Assembly (NCBI RefSeq): GCF_004365635.1
Contig: NZ_SOBH01000002.1
Location: 744,001-808,000, forward strand
Origin: Litoreibacter halocynthiae
GTDB lineage: Bacteria; Pseudomonadota; Alphaproteobacteria; Rhodobacterales; Rhodobacteraceae
Length of the DNA stretch: 64,000 bases
Direction: 5' to 3'
The translations under genes and the position numbers were made by a program. Below the pieces are notes generated by a model. It was not told where the DNA came from. It saw only the letters and a program-made list of their open reading frames with translations, and did not search any database. Position 1 is the first letter of the stretch; each line of letters opens with the position of its first letter. This document shows, piece by piece, positions 43,470 through 52,200 of this stretch.

Positions 43470-43674
43470 TGTCTTGGCCTTTCAGTAGAGCGGCATCCTT
43501 GTCGTCCGCTGCGGGACGGTCCTCGTTGCGAAAAGGTGCTTGGCTGATGTCGTCATGGGTCGAGCGTGACCCCGGGCGAAACGCCCAAAGGATCACTCCG
43601 AAAAAGAAAGCGAACATGGCAAGCAGCACCCAGCTGTCTGCCAATTGTCGTAGGAAGGAATAGGTATCCATCAT
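43462..43674 (-). CDS. ccoQ: cbb3-type oxidase small subunit CcoQ
   Basis: 70-residue protein with a single TM helix (DSWVLLAMFAFFFGVILWAF, about 12-31) and a charged cytoplasmic tail, the standard form of CcoQ (FixQ), which stabilises the core complex. The gene position between ccoO and ccoP supports the call. The start lies 9 bases after the ccoO stop and the stop overlaps ccoP. Confidence 0.93.
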   Translation of the reverse strand: MMDTYSFLRQLADSWVLLAMFAFFFGVILWAFRPGSRSTHDDISQAPFRNEDRPAADDKDAALLKGQDNG

Positions 43675-43683
43675 TCCCTCCCC

Positions 43684-44442
43684 TTAACGAGACGCGTCGG
43701 GCGTGAAGGTAGAAAAATCTACCAACGTGCCAAGCATTTGCAGGTAGGATACCAAAGCGTCCATTTCAGACACGCCTGACGCGTTATCAAAGTTCCGCGT
43801 CTGCGCGCCTGGATAGCGTTCTAACAACCCATCCCAATCCGCATCCGGATCCGCTTGAGCCATGAAGTCCGCTTGTGCCGTTTCGATCATCTCATCCGTG
43901 TAAGGCACGCCGACAAAGCGGTGTGTCTTCAAAGTGGCTTGGATATATTTGCCATCGAGCATGACGTCCTTGAGGAACGCATATTTCGGCATAACAGATT
44001 CAGGAACTACTGATTGCGGGTCACTCAGGTGGTCCACATGCCATTCGTCTGAATAGCGACCACCGACACGGGCAACGTCAGGCCCGGTACGTTTCGAACC
44101 CCATTGGAACGGATGGTCATATTGCGACTCCGCTGCCAATGAATAGTGACCGTAGCGCTCCACTTCGTCTCGCATCGGACGGATCATCTGCGAGTGGCAA
44201 ACGTAGCAGCCCTCCCGCACATAGATGTCACGTCCTGCAAGCTCCAGTGGGGAGTAAGGGCGCATGCCTTCAACATCCTCAATGGTGTTCTCGAGGTAGA
44301 ACAAGGGTGCGATTTCAACGATGCCGCCGACACTCACCACAAGCAAGGATGCGACCAGAAGCAAAGTTCCGTTTCTTTCCAGCGCCCCGTGACGATCCAG
44401 AAAGGTGCGGCGTTTTTTCGGCTCTGTTTTTTCAGATGTCAT
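43684..44442 (-). CDS. ccoO: cbb3-type cytochrome c oxidase subunit II (CcoO)
   Basis: 252-residue monohaem subunit with a TM helix near residues 20-42 ([20 protein letters not shown]) and one haem c motif, [16 protein letters not shown]. The C-terminal half, including [18 protein letters not shown], is typical of FixO. It relays electrons to the active-site subunit. The ATG at 44442 gives [20 protein letters not shown]; a longer frame to 44523 overlaps ccoN. It lies 11 bases downstream of ccoN. Confidence 0.95.
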   Translation of the reverse strand: MTSEKTEPKKRRTFLDRHGALERNGTLLLVASLLVVSVGGIVEIAPLFYLENTIEDVEGMRPYSPLELAGRDIYVREGCYVCHSQMIRPMRDEVERYGHYSLAAESQYDHPFQWGSKRTGPDVARVGGRYSDEWHVDHLSDPQSVVPESVMPKYAFLKDVMLDGKYIQATLKTHRFVGVPYTDEMIETAQADFMAQADPDADWDGLLERYPGAQTRNFDNASGVSEMDALVSYLQMLGTLVDFSTFTPDASR

Positions 44443-44453
44443 TTGTCCGCTCC

Positions 44454-46058
44454 TTATTCCGCAGCCACGCCTACGGGGGCCTTCACAGAAGCGCCTCCGC
44501 GGATGGTCATCCACATGTTCCAAACCATGATCAGCCCGCCAGTGAGATACAAAACCCCACCCAGACCGCGCACAACGTTCATTGGGAATTTCGCTGTAAC
44601 GGTGTCGGCGAAGCTGTTCACCAAGAAGCCCTGGCTGTCCACTTCACGCCACATCAGGCCTTCCATGATACCGCTGACCCACATCGACGACGCGTAGAGC
44701 ACGATACCGATTGTTGCCAACCAGAAGTGTGTATTGATGGCCGAGATTGAATACATCTTCTCACGTCCCCAAAGTTTTGGTGTCAGGAAGTAGATCGCTG
44801 CAAATGTGATCATACCGTTCCAGCCAAGCGCACCGGAGTGGACGTGACCGATGGTCCAGTCGGTATAGTGCGACAGCGAGTTCACCGCACGGATCGACAT
44901 CATCGGCCCCTCGAAAGTCGACATGCCGTAGAATGCCAGCGAGGCCACCATCAGACGGATAATCGGGTCCGTGCGAAGTTTGTCCCACGCGCCTTGCAGC
45001 GTCATCAGGCCGTTGATCATGCCACCCCAAGACGGCATCCACAGGACGATCGAGAACACCATACCCAACGTCGACGCCCAGTCAGGCAGCGCTGTGTAGT
45101 GCAGGTGGTGAGGGCCGGCCCAGATATAAAGGAAGATCAGCGCCCAGAAGTGGATGATCGACAGCTTGTAGGAATAAACCGGACGACCTGCCTGCTTCGG
45201 TACGAAGTAGTACATCATGCCGAGGAAGCCCGCAGTCAGGAAGAACCCAACGGCGTTGTGGCCGTACCACCACTGGGTCATCGCATCTTGCACACCCGAG
45301 AACACCTGAACCGACTTTGACCCCCAGATGGAAACTGGGATCGACAGGTTGTTGACCAAGTGCAGCATCGCGATTGTCACGATGAAAGACAGGAAGAACC
45401 AGTTGGCCACGTAGATGTGACGCTCTTTTCGGGTCAGGATCGTGCCGAGGAACACCGCCAGATAGGCGACCCACACGATGGTAAGCCAGATGTCTACATA
45501 CCATTCAGGCTCAGCGTATTCTTTCGACTGTGTGGAACCCAGAAGGTAGCCCGTTGCCGCCAGTACAATGAACAGGTTGTAGCCCCAGAAGACGAACCAA
45601 GCGAGGTTACCGCCCCAGAGCCGCTGCGCCGACGTGCGCTGCACGATGTAAAACGAGGTCGCAATCAAGCCATTGCCACCAAACGCGAAGATTACCGCTG
45701 AGGTGTGCAAGGGACGAAGCCGTCCGAAGTTGGCATATGGCTGGGCCCAGTCAAAGTTCAGAACAGGAAATGCGAGCTGGAAAGCGATGAAAGTACCGAC
45801 CAAGAACCCCGTAACACCCCAAAAGGCCGTTGCGACGATCCCGTAACGTACCGGGCCATCCATATAGCCCGCTGCCTCTCCGGCCGAGACTGCTACAGGC
45901 TCATCTGTATGCCGAAGCACCCAAATAAACATGACGATCCCAACCACAAGAATCAAAAGAGCGTGTACTTGGTAAGCCAAGTCATGCGCCCAGTTTGCTG
46001 CAAGAGCGGCAAACAATATGACGCCTCCTAGCAGTATTAGCTTGATATAATTAAGCAT
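44454..46058 (-). CDS. ccoN: cbb3-type cytochrome c oxidase catalytic subunit I (CcoN)
   Basis: 534-residue catalytic subunit with about twelve TM helices. His ligands for low-spin haem, haem b3 and CuB are visible in context: [40 protein letters not shown] and [18 protein letters not shown]. The active-site Tyr fits the segment [18 protein letters not shown]. It is the O2-reducing, proton-pumping core of high-affinity respiration under low oxygen. First gene of ccoNOQP, with an FNR box about 100 bases upstream. Confidence 0.97.
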   Translation of the reverse strand: MLNYIKLILLGGVILFAALAANWAHDLAYQVHALLILVVGIVMFIWVLRHTDEPVAVSAGEAAGYMDGPVRYGIVATAFWGVTGFLVGTFIAFQLAFPVLNFDWAQPYANFGRLRPLHTSAVIFAFGGNGLIATSFYIVQRTSAQRLWGGNLAWFVFWGYNLFIVLAATGYLLGSTQSKEYAEPEWYVDIWLTIVWVAYLAVFLGTILTRKERHIYVANWFFLSFIVTIAMLHLVNNLSIPVSIWGSKSVQVFSGVQDAMTQWWYGHNAVGFFLTAGFLGMMYYFVPKQAGRPVYSYKLSIIHFWALIFLYIWAGPHHLHYTALPDWASTLGMVFSIVLWMPSWGGMINGLMTLQGAWDKLRTDPIIRLMVASLAFYGMSTFEGPMMSIRAVNSLSHYTDWTIGHVHSGALGWNGMITFAAIYFLTPKLWGREKMYSISAINTHFWLATIGIVLYASSMWVSGIMEGLMWREVDSQGFLVNSFADTVTAKFPMNVVRGLGGVLYLTGGLIMVWNMWMTIRGGASVKAPVGVAAE

Positions 46059-46150
46059 TTTTCACCCGTTCCGTTCATTCCTGACCGCTCGCAAAGAGAA
46101 TCCCCCTACCTCGGCATGGCAGGAAATGCCGAATTATAGGAAGTTGAACC

Positions 46151-46164
46151 TTGATATATGTCAA
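46151..46164 (-). promoter_or_regulatory. FNR/FnrL box upstream of ccoNOQP
   Basis: TTGATATATGTCAA matches TTGAT-N4-ATCAA with one mismatch and sits 93-106 bases before the ccoN start. As a class II site it would place the transcript start near 46116, leaving a 58-base leader. A perfect minus-strand TATAAT at 46138-46133 lies closer to the box than that geometry needs, so it may be a second promoter or chance. Confidence 0.85.
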
Positions 46165-46268
46165 AGGCTTCATAATGCGGTCCAACTGCTGCATGTTTAT
46201 GCCAGCGATGCGGGCCTACGCCACCGCGCATCCGCTATTAAACAAAAATTTACGAAGAAATCCACTGC

Positions 46269-46997
46269 TCAGGAAAGAGTAGCGCCGTCGCTGTCATCGC
46301 CGGCTTCATCAAGCAGGCGGCTAAAGTCAGGAATTGTCACTTTACGCGTGCCCTCTAGGAGCAACACCCCGTCGCGCTTCAGCGCTGCCATTTGACGGCT
46401 CACCGTTTCAATAGTCAGACCTAGATAGTCCGACATGGCGTCTCGGGTCAGTGGAAGTTCCAGATGGAGACTCTCGCCCTCTTTACGACCCAGTCTACGC
46501 GCACAAATGAGCAAGAAGCTTGCGATCTTCTCGCGCGCGGTTTTGCGCCCAAGAAGCAACATCCATTCACGCGCAGCGTCCAGTTCATCCAACGCAATTT
46601 CGACCAGGCGTTCCTGAACATGTGGAGTCGCGTGCGTTACTTTTTCGAACGGTTTCTTATGGAAATGGCAAAGCGTAAGCTCAGACACGGCAGTTACGTC
46701 ATAAGAAGCCTTGTCGCGGCCCGGGCGACCGATGAAGTCCGACGGGAGCAAAAGCCCTACCATCTGCATCCGCCCGTCAATCATTGAACGCGACAGGGTC
46801 GCCACTCCCGACACCACCGACGCAACAAAGGTCATAGGGTCACCCATCAACACAACCGAAGCCCCGGCTGGGTAAGTTTTATAGTATTTGATTTTATCCA
46901 GTTCCAGCAGTTCGTCAGCCGTACAACGAGAGCAGATTGCTCTCGGCCGGATAGGACAGTTGGCGCAGGTCTTGGGGCTCAGGTCGATTTGGGTCAT
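46269..46997 (-). CDS. fnrL: FnrL, oxygen-sensing Crp/Fnr regulator
   Basis: 242-residue FNR-type regulator. The N-terminal Cys cluster CANCPIRPRAICSRC and a further Cys in SELTLCHFHKK provide the ligands for the oxygen-labile 4Fe-4S cluster. Then come the cNMP-like beta-roll, the dimer helix and a C-terminal HTH with ETVSRQM, the residues that read TTGAT half-sites. In Rhodobacter, FnrL activates cbb3 oxidase and haem genes; all three FNR boxes found here are close to such genes. It is divergent from hemN across 71 bases with a shared box. Confidence 0.95.
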   Translation of the reverse strand: MTQIDLSPKTCANCPIRPRAICSRCTADELLELDKIKYYKTYPAGASVVLMGDPMTFVASVVSGVATLSRSMIDGRMQMVGLLLPSDFIGRPGRDKASYDVTAVSELTLCHFHKKPFEKVTHATPHVQERLVEIALDELDAAREWMLLLGRKTAREKIASFLLICARRLGRKEGESLHLELPLTRDAMSDYLGLTIETVSRQMAALKRDGVLLLEGTRKVTIPDFSRLLDEAGDDSDGATLS

Positions 46998-47019
46998 GCC
47001 GTCTTACATGATTGAGAAC

Positions 47020-47033
47020 TTGATCAGGATCAA
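47020..47033. promoter_or_regulatory. FNR/FnrL box shared by fnrL and hemN
   Basis: TTGATCAGGATCAA is a perfect match to TTGAT-N4-ATCAA. It lies 36-49 bases before the hemN start and 23-36 bases before the fnrL start. The nearness to the fnrL start suggests autorepression in that direction; for hemN a class II start would fall about at the ATG itself. Confidence 0.85.
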
Positions 47034-47068
47034 GGTTTGCTGACCATTATCAGATCATCTAGGTCAGT

Positions 47069-48418
47069 ATGACACAGCACGAAACTCTTCGCCGCTACGG
47101 CTTATTCACATCCCGCGCGCCGCGATATGCCAGTTATCCAACTGCGCAGCATTTCAATACCGATGTCGGTCCCGCCAAGATGGCAAGTTGGCTCGAACAA
47201 GTGCCCGATGGCGCAAAAGTCTCGCTATACGTACATATTCCATTCTGCCGCAGTTTGTGCTGGTTCTGCGCCTATCGAACACAAGGCACCAAGACGGATG
47301 CTCCTTTGCGTGGCTACTTGGACCTGCTCAAATCCGAACTTGCGATGATTGCCAACAGCCTGCCCGCTGGTGTTCGTTTAAGTAAGATTCATTGGGGTGG
47401 TGGAACGCCTACGATCCTACCGGCTGCAATGATTCGTGAGTTGGCAGATGAAATAGACAAATACTTTTCCCTTTCAGATGGCCCAGAATTTTCGGTCGAA
47501 GTCGATCCAAACCTGCTCGATGCCGAGAAGATTGCAGCATTAGGCGCGGCTGGCCTGACACGCGCCAGCATGGGAATTCAGGATTTTGATCCGCACGTTC
47601 AATCCGCGATTGGCCGCGCTCAGAGCTTTGAGGACACCAAATGGGTGGCCGGGTCGTTGAGAGAGGTCGGAGTGAAGCACCTTGATCTAGACATACTTTA
47701 TGGGCTGCCATTCCAAACCGCTGACAGCTTGACCGACACGGTTGCCAAGGCGTTGGATTTATCACCGAACAGGCTCGCATTATATGGGTATGCGCATGTG
47801 CCTTGGGCCGCGAAACGTCAGGTCCTTATTCCCGAGGATCATTTGCCCGATGGACCAACCCGCTACGCGCTGTTCCACATGGCATCCCAACTCATCGGGG
47901 CTGCCGGTTATGACGCTGTAGGAATTGACCATTTTGCCCGCCCCGGTGACGGCCTGCTAAATGCGTCTCTGAATGGAACGCTACGTCGTAACTTTCAAGG
48001 ATACACCGATGATCAGGCCGAAGTGACCATAGGCATTGGCGCCTCCTCAATCTCGAGTTTTCCTGCTGGCTATACACAAAACGCCTCGGCCACGAGTGAC
48101 TACGCCACAGCGATAACCTCAGGACGTTTAGCCACCACCAGCGGGCACGTTATGACACCCGATGACAAATTGCGGTCTCAGTTGATCGAAGATCTCATGT
48201 GTCGCTTTGCTATCGATTTCTCTTCAGCCTCGCAGCGCGCCGGAGTGAAGCAATCCAAGGTGGAGAGCATGGCTGCAGAGCTGCACAGAAATTATGCAGA
48301 TGTATGCACACTTAGCCCTGACGCCCTAATTCTGTCAGAACCCGCGCTATCGCGATTGATGGCCAAGGATCTTGATACCTATCAGACTCCGTCTAACAGG
48401 CATTCTTTGACGATTTGA
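47069..48418 (+). CDS. hemN: Oxygen-independent coproporphyrinogen III dehydrogenase
   Basis: 449-residue radical-SAM enzyme that makes protoporphyrinogen IX from coproporphyrinogen III without O2. The cluster motif CRSLCWFCAY (CxxxCxxC plus the extra aromatic and Cys context) follows VSLYVHIPF. GGGTPTILP is the SAM-binding Gly motif, and RLALYGYAHVPW plus YDAVGIDHFARPGD are typical of true HemN rather than HemW. Under low oxygen it supplies haem to the cbb3 oxidase coded next door. Expression is probably FnrL-dependent through the box at 47020-47033. Confidence 0.95.
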   Translation: MTQHETLRRYGLFTSRAPRYASYPTAQHFNTDVGPAKMASWLEQVPDGAKVSLYVHIPFCRSLCWFCAYRTQGTKTDAPLRGYLDLLKSELAMIANSLPAGVRLSKIHWGGGTPTILPAAMIRELADEIDKYFSLSDGPEFSVEVDPNLLDAEKIAALGAAGLTRASMGIQDFDPHVQSAIGRAQSFEDTKWVAGSLREVGVKHLDLDILYGLPFQTADSLTDTVAKALDLSPNRLALYGYAHVPWAAKRQVLIPEDHLPDGPTRYALFHMASQLIGAAGYDAVGIDHFARPGDGLLNASLNGTLRRNFQGYTDDQAEVTIGIGASSISSFPAGYTQNASATSDYATAITSGRLATTSGHVMTPDDKLRSQLIEDLMCRFAIDFSSASQRAGVKQSKVESMAAELHRNYADVCTLSPDALILSEPALSRLMAKDLDTYQTPSNRHSLTI

Positions 48419-48655
48419 CTAGAACGCTTTGAAGGTCAATGTGGTCAACGTTCGCTCTATCCCAGCGATACTTAGCAGATTGTCGTTGATGAACTGGCCA
48501 ACATCATCACCTTCCGGCACGTATATCTTGAGCAACAGGTCAAATGCGCCTGACGTCGAATACAGCTCGGAATGGAACTCCCGAAGAACGATCTCTTCTG
48601 CAACTTTATAGCCCTGCCCCGGCTTGCATCTAATCTGGACGAATACGCAATTCAT
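48419..48655 (-). CDS. Stand-alone Lrp/AsnC ligand-binding (RAM) domain protein
   Basis: 78-residue protein that matches the C-terminal regulation-of-amino-acid-metabolism domain of Lrp/AsnC proteins (MNCVFVQIRCKPGQGYKVAE, SGAFDLLLKIYVP), without any HTH. Such stand-alone RAM (SARD) proteins form ring oligomers and may bind amino acids; a DNA-binding role is not expected. AAGGGGA precedes the ATG at 48655. It is convergent with hemN with no base between the stops. Its partner is unknown. Confidence 0.85.
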   Translation of the reverse strand: MNCVFVQIRCKPGQGYKVAEEIVLREFHSELYSTSGAFDLLLKIYVPEGDDVGQFINDNLLSIAGIERTLTTLTFKAF

Positions 48656-48989
48656 CTTGGTCCCCTTGACTGCATTTGCATCACCCTGCCACGCCCTAGC
48701 ACCAGAGGAAAGTGTCACAACGATGTGTGGGTACCATTCTCAATTTATCGGCGAAACATGTTGGCCGGGCAGCGCTGCTCGGAGAAATGTCAAACTGCGT
48801 GCTTTCGCTCTGCTGTTCGTCACATGAAGATAAACCTTCAATCATGAAGCCGGTTCCTGCGGTTAGCCCTGAATGCTCAACTGAGCCATTCAGGGCCTTT
48901 GCATTGCGGCAGAAATGAACCGACATCGCTGGATTTCACCGCGCCACTATGGCAAGACCTAACCTGCAACAGGCATTGGGAATAGCATC
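48656..48989. other. 334-base intergenic region before the dideoxysugar cassette
   Basis: No convincing gene. It separates the divergent Lrp-like gene and gmd and holds their promoters. A hairpin lies at 48866-48896. A 68-codon frame at 48712-48918 has no recognisable content. TTGACT at 48667-48672 could be a -35 element, without a clear -10 partner. A small RNA or a gmd leader is possible. Confidence 0.5.
48866..48896 (+). terminator. Long hairpin upstream of gmd, possible terminator or leader structure
   Basis: GCCCTGAATG (48866-48875) pairs with CATTCAGGGC (48887-48896), and the loop contains a further CTCA/TGAG pairing, so the stem is about 14 pairs with one bulged C. The tail CTTTGCATT is only moderately T-rich. 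It lies 94 bases before gmd and no plus-strand gene is seen directly before it. Confidence 0.45.
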
Positions 48990-50096
48990 GTGAAAAAAGC
49001 CCTCATTACCGGCGTCACCGGACAGGACGGATCCTATTTAGCGGAGTTTTTGCTCGAAAAAGGATATGAGGTTCACGGCATCAAGCGACGCGCCTCGTCG
49101 TTCAATACTCAACGTGTCGACCACATCTACCAAGACCCGCATATCGATAATGCCAAGTTTATTTTGCACTACGGCGACCTGACAGACAGCTCAAACCTGA
49201 CACGCATCATATCGGAGGTTAGACCTGACGAGGTGTATAATCTCGGGGCTCAATCCCACGTCGCAGTCAGTTTTGAGGCACCTGAATACACAGCAGATGT
49301 GGATGCTATGGGCGCGCTTCGCCTGCTGGAAGCAATTCGGTTTTTAGGCTTGGAAAAGAAGACCAAATTCTATCAAGCGTCGACCTCGGAGCTATACGGG
49401 CTGGTCCAGGAAACCCCGCAAACCGAAACGACACCTTTCCATCCTCGCAGCCCTTACGCAGTGGCAAAGATGTATGCGTACTGGATCACGGTGAATTATC
49501 GTGAAGCCTACGGAATGTACGCTTGTAACGGCATCTTGTTTAACCACGAAAGCCCGCGACGCGGCGAAACATTCGTGACGCGTAAGATCACCCGCGGATT
49601 AGCGAATATCGCCCAAGGATTGGAAGACTGCCTCTACATGGGCAATATCGATGCTTTGCGCGATTGGGGGCACGCGAAAGACTATGTTCGCATGCAATGG
49701 ATGATGTTGCAGCAGGACAAGCCGGACGACTTTGTAATCGCGACAGGCAAGCAGTACTCGGTTCGCCAATTCATTGTCTGGTCGGCCGAGCATCTGGGAC
49801 TAACGCTTCGCTTTGAAGGTGAAGGCATTGATGAAACAGCGTCTATTGCCGCAATTCAGGGTAACAACGCGCCGGGCCTCGAGGTGGGGGATGTCGTCCT
49901 GCGAATTGATCCGCGTTACTTCCGCCCTGCAGAGGTTGAAACACTTCTTGGTGACCCTGCCAAAGCTAAGCGCGAACTAGGATGGACGCCTGAAATTTCG
50001 GCACAAGAAATGTGTGCCGAGATGGTGGAAGAAGATCTAAAAGAAGCACGACGAGCAGTTGTCATAAAGGCCCATGAGGCCGGGCAGAAAGCTTAA
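48990..50096 (+). CDS. gmd: GDP-mannose 4,6-dehydratase
   Basis: 368-residue short-chain dehydrogenase/reductase family enzyme converting GDP-D-mannose to GDP-4-keto-6-deoxy-D-mannose. NADP motif: [38 protein letters not shown] binds the 2'-phosphate. The catalytic Thr/Glu are in STSELYG and the Tyr/Lys pair in [29 protein letters not shown] is a signature of Gmd. The start codon is GTG at 48990, preceded by GGGAAT. It is the first gene of the sugar cassette and its stop overlaps the next start by one base. Confidence 0.96.
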   Translation: MKKALITGVTGQDGSYLAEFLLEKGYEVHGIKRRASSFNTQRVDHIYQDPHIDNAKFILHYGDLTDSSNLTRIISEVRPDEVYNLGAQSHVAVSFEAPEYTADVDAMGALRLLEAIRFLGLEKKTKFYQASTSELYGLVQETPQTETTPFHPRSPYAVAKMYAYWITVNYREAYGMYACNGILFNHESPRRGETFVTRKITRGLANIAQGLEDCLYMGNIDALRDWGHAKDYVRMQWMMLQQDKPDDFVIATGKQYSVRQFIVWSAEHLGLTLRFEGEGIDETASIAAIQGNNAPGLEVGDVVLRIDPRYFRPAEVETLLGDPAKAKRELGWTPEISAQEMCAEMVEEDLKEARRAVVIKAHEAGQKA

Positions 50097-51031
50097 TGGC
50101 TCCTCTCCATGAGAAACGCATCCTGCTTACAGGTGGCGGCGGAATGGTCGGTCGCAACCTGCTCGAAGCAGCGGGTGATTTGCGGATTGATCATCCGACA
50201 AGCCAACAACTGGATTTAACTAACGCCGACGTTGTACGAGCCTACATTCGGGACACCAAACCGGATTTGATTATCCACGCGGCAGGCAAGGTCGGGGGCA
50301 TTCAAGCCAATATGGCCGACCCGGTTGGGTTTCTGGATAAAAACCTCGCCATTGGCCGAAACCTGATCATGGGTGCCTATGAGGCCAATGTTCCCGAGCT
50401 ATTAAACCTTGCCTCAACCTGCATTTACCCGCGAGCGGCCGAAAATCCACTGCGCGAAGATATGGTGCTAACGGGTGAGTTGGAGCCCACCAACGAGGGC
50501 TACGCGATTGCCAAAATTGCTGCACTGCGCCTGTGTGAGTACATTCGCAAGCAAAGGCCCGAGCTCCAGTATAAAACACTGATCCCGTGCAATCTCTACG
50601 GGCCTTATGACAACTTCCACCCCGAAAAATCACACCTGCTTCCCGCGATCATTCGTAAAGTGCATGACGCCAAGAAGAGTAGCGCCAATGAGGTGGAAAT
50701 CTGGGGAGATGGGACCGCGCGGAGAGAGTTCATGTATGCGGGTGATCTTGCTCAAGCCATCCTGAAGGCCTCGGAAGAAATGGAAACGCTCCCGGACTTG
50801 ATGAATACAGGATTGGGATATGACCACTCAATAAACGAATATTACCAAACAGTCGCAGATGTTCTCGATTGGGGCGGTGCATTTACCCATGATCTGTCCA
50901 AACCAGTTGGGATGAAACAAAAACTCTGCTCAACTGAACGTGCTGATAGTTGGGGCTGGCGTGCATCTACATCGCTTGCCGATGGCATTGCCAAAACCTA
51001 CACCTTTTTCCTGGAGAACCACACCTCATGA
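50096..51031 (+). CDS. fcl: GDP-L-fucose synthase / GDP-L-colitose synthase family epimerase-reductase
   Basis: 311-residue SDR-extended enzyme of the Fcl/WcaG family. NADP motif: LLTGGGGMVGRNLLE. The catalytic residues match E. coli Fcl numbering: Cys109 in ASTCIYP, Tyr136 and Lys140 in YAIAKIA, and the acid His within NFHPEKSH. Fcl makes GDP-L-fucose from the Gmd product, while its homologue ColC makes GDP-L-colitose from the ColD product. Because a ColD-type gene follows directly, I favour the ColC role but cannot exclude fucose synthesis. Overlaps join it to gmd and to the next gene (ATGA at 51028-51031). Confidence 0.85.
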   Translation: MAPLHEKRILLTGGGGMVGRNLLEAAGDLRIDHPTSQQLDLTNADVVRAYIRDTKPDLIIHAAGKVGGIQANMADPVGFLDKNLAIGRNLIMGAYEANVPELLNLASTCIYPRAAENPLREDMVLTGELEPTNEGYAIAKIAALRLCEYIRKQRPELQYKTLIPCNLYGPYDNFHPEKSHLLPAIIRKVHDAKKSSANEVEIWGDGTARREFMYAGDLAQAILKASEEMETLPDLMNTGLGYDHSINEYYQTVADVLDWGGAFTHDLSKPVGMKQKLCSTERADSWGWRASTSLADGIAKTYTFFLENHTS

Positions 51032-52200
51032 GTTTCAAATATCCTTTGGCAACCTCCTCGTGGGATCAAGATGAGCAGGACGCTCTGCAACGTGTCATAG
51101 CATCAGACCGCTTTTCGATGGGTGACGAAGTTGCGGCTTTTGAAAAGCAATTTGCAAAGCACTTTGGAGCTGAATACGCGGTAATGGTCAACTCTGGCTC
51201 ATCGGCAAACCTGCTGATGGTTGCAGCATTATTCTTTAGCCAGAACTCTGAACTGAAGCTTAACGCTGGCGACGAAATAATCGTACCGGCAGTGTCGTGG
51301 AGCACCACCTATTTCCCGCTTCAACAATACGGATTGAAACTAAAATTCGTCGATATTGATGCCGAGACCTTAAACTACGACCTTGATGCACTCGCGGATG
51401 CCGTCACCGATAGGACCCGCGCCCTTATGGTCGTAAATTTGTTAGGGAACCCCAATGACTTCGATCGCCTTGATGAGATCACCGCTGGGCGTAGTATCTT
51501 GATGATCGAGGACAATTGCGAGTCCATGGGGGCGACTCTGGGAGGCAAGCAAGCCGGAACCTTCGGGGTGATGGGCAGCTATTCGTCCTTCTTTTCCCAC
51601 CATATATCGACCATGGAGGGCGGGTTGGTGGTCACTGACGACGAGGCCTTATATCACATCATGCTGTCCTTGCGCGCCCATGGCTGGACACGCAATCTTC
51701 CCAAAGAGAACACCCTAACCGGTACCAAAAGCGATGACCCGTTTGAGGAATCGTTCAAGTTTGTTTTACCGGGTTACAACCTCCGCCCCTTGGAAATGTC
51801 TGGGGCCTTGGGGCAAGCCCAGCTTCGGAAGCTTCCTGACCTGATCGCAGGTCGCCGTGACAATGCAGCTCTCTTTCAAGACAAAATGCGCGACCATCCT
51901 GTTTTCTCTATCCAAAAAGAAATCGGAGAAAGCAGCTGGTTCGGCTTTAGCTTGATGGTAAGAGAGAGCGCAAATATCACGCGCAAGCAGGCCATTGCTT
52001 CCCTCACAAGTGCGGGTTTCGAATGTCGACCAATTGTGACAGGCAATTTTGCCAAGAACGAAGTTCTGAAATACTTTAACTACGAGGTGCATGGCGACTT
52101 GAAAAACGCTAATTACCTCGACCAGAACGGGCTGTTTATTGGAAATCACCATTTCCCAATTCGCGACGCAGTCGAAGCCCTTGCAGAGGTGACTATCTAA
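51028..52200 (+). CDS. colD: GDP-4-keto-6-deoxy-D-mannose 3-dehydratase (ColD-like)
   Basis: 390-residue PLP enzyme of the DegT/DnrJ/EryC1/StrS aminotransferase fold. The Schiff-base Lys of aminotransferases is replaced by His: FFSHHISTMEGG, His191-His192. This is the hallmark of ColD, which uses PLP and glutamate to remove the 3-hydroxyl of GDP-4-keto-6-deoxymannose, giving the 3,6-dideoxy sugar. Other ColD-like stretches are IIVPAVSWSTTYFPLQQYGL, EDNCESMGAT, RAHGWTRNLPKEN and FVLPGYNLRPLEMSGA. ATG 51028 overlaps the upstream stop by 4 bases, and the stop overlaps manC by one. I recall strong resemblance to E. coli O55 ColD, but no alignment was run. Confidence 0.88.
   Translation: MSFKYPLATSSWDQDEQDALQRVIASDRFSMGDEVAAFEKQFAKHFGAEYAVMVNSGSSANLLMVAALFFSQNSELKLNAGDEIIVPAVSWSTTYFPLQQYGLKLKFVDIDAETLNYDLDALADAVTDRTRALMVVNLLGNPNDFDRLDEITAGRSILMIEDNCESMGATLGGKQAGTFGVMGSYSSFFSHHISTMEGGLVVTDDEALYHIMLSLRAHGWTRNLPKENTLTGTKSDDPFEESFKFVLPGYNLRPLEMSGALGQAQLRKLPDLIAGRRDNAALFQDKMRDHPVFSIQKEIGESSWFGFSLMVRESANITRKQAIASLTSAGFECRPIVTGNFAKNEVLKYFNYEVHGDLKNANYLDQNGLFIGNHHFPIRDAVEALAEVTI

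Noticed and set aside
46133-46138. Perfect minus-strand TATAAT upstream of ccoN as the FnrL-dependent -10 box
   Set aside because: The gap to the FNR box is about 12 bases, whereas a class II FNR promoter needs about 22. It may be another promoter or chance.
48712-48918. 68-codon plus-strand frame in the gap before gmd
   Set aside because: No ribosome site, no recognisable family, and the frame runs through the hairpin; kept only as intergenic sequence.
49599-49793. Possible interruption or frameshift in gmd suggested by an opposing frame
   Set aside because: The plus-strand gmd frame is continuous over 368 codons with all catalytic motifs in order.
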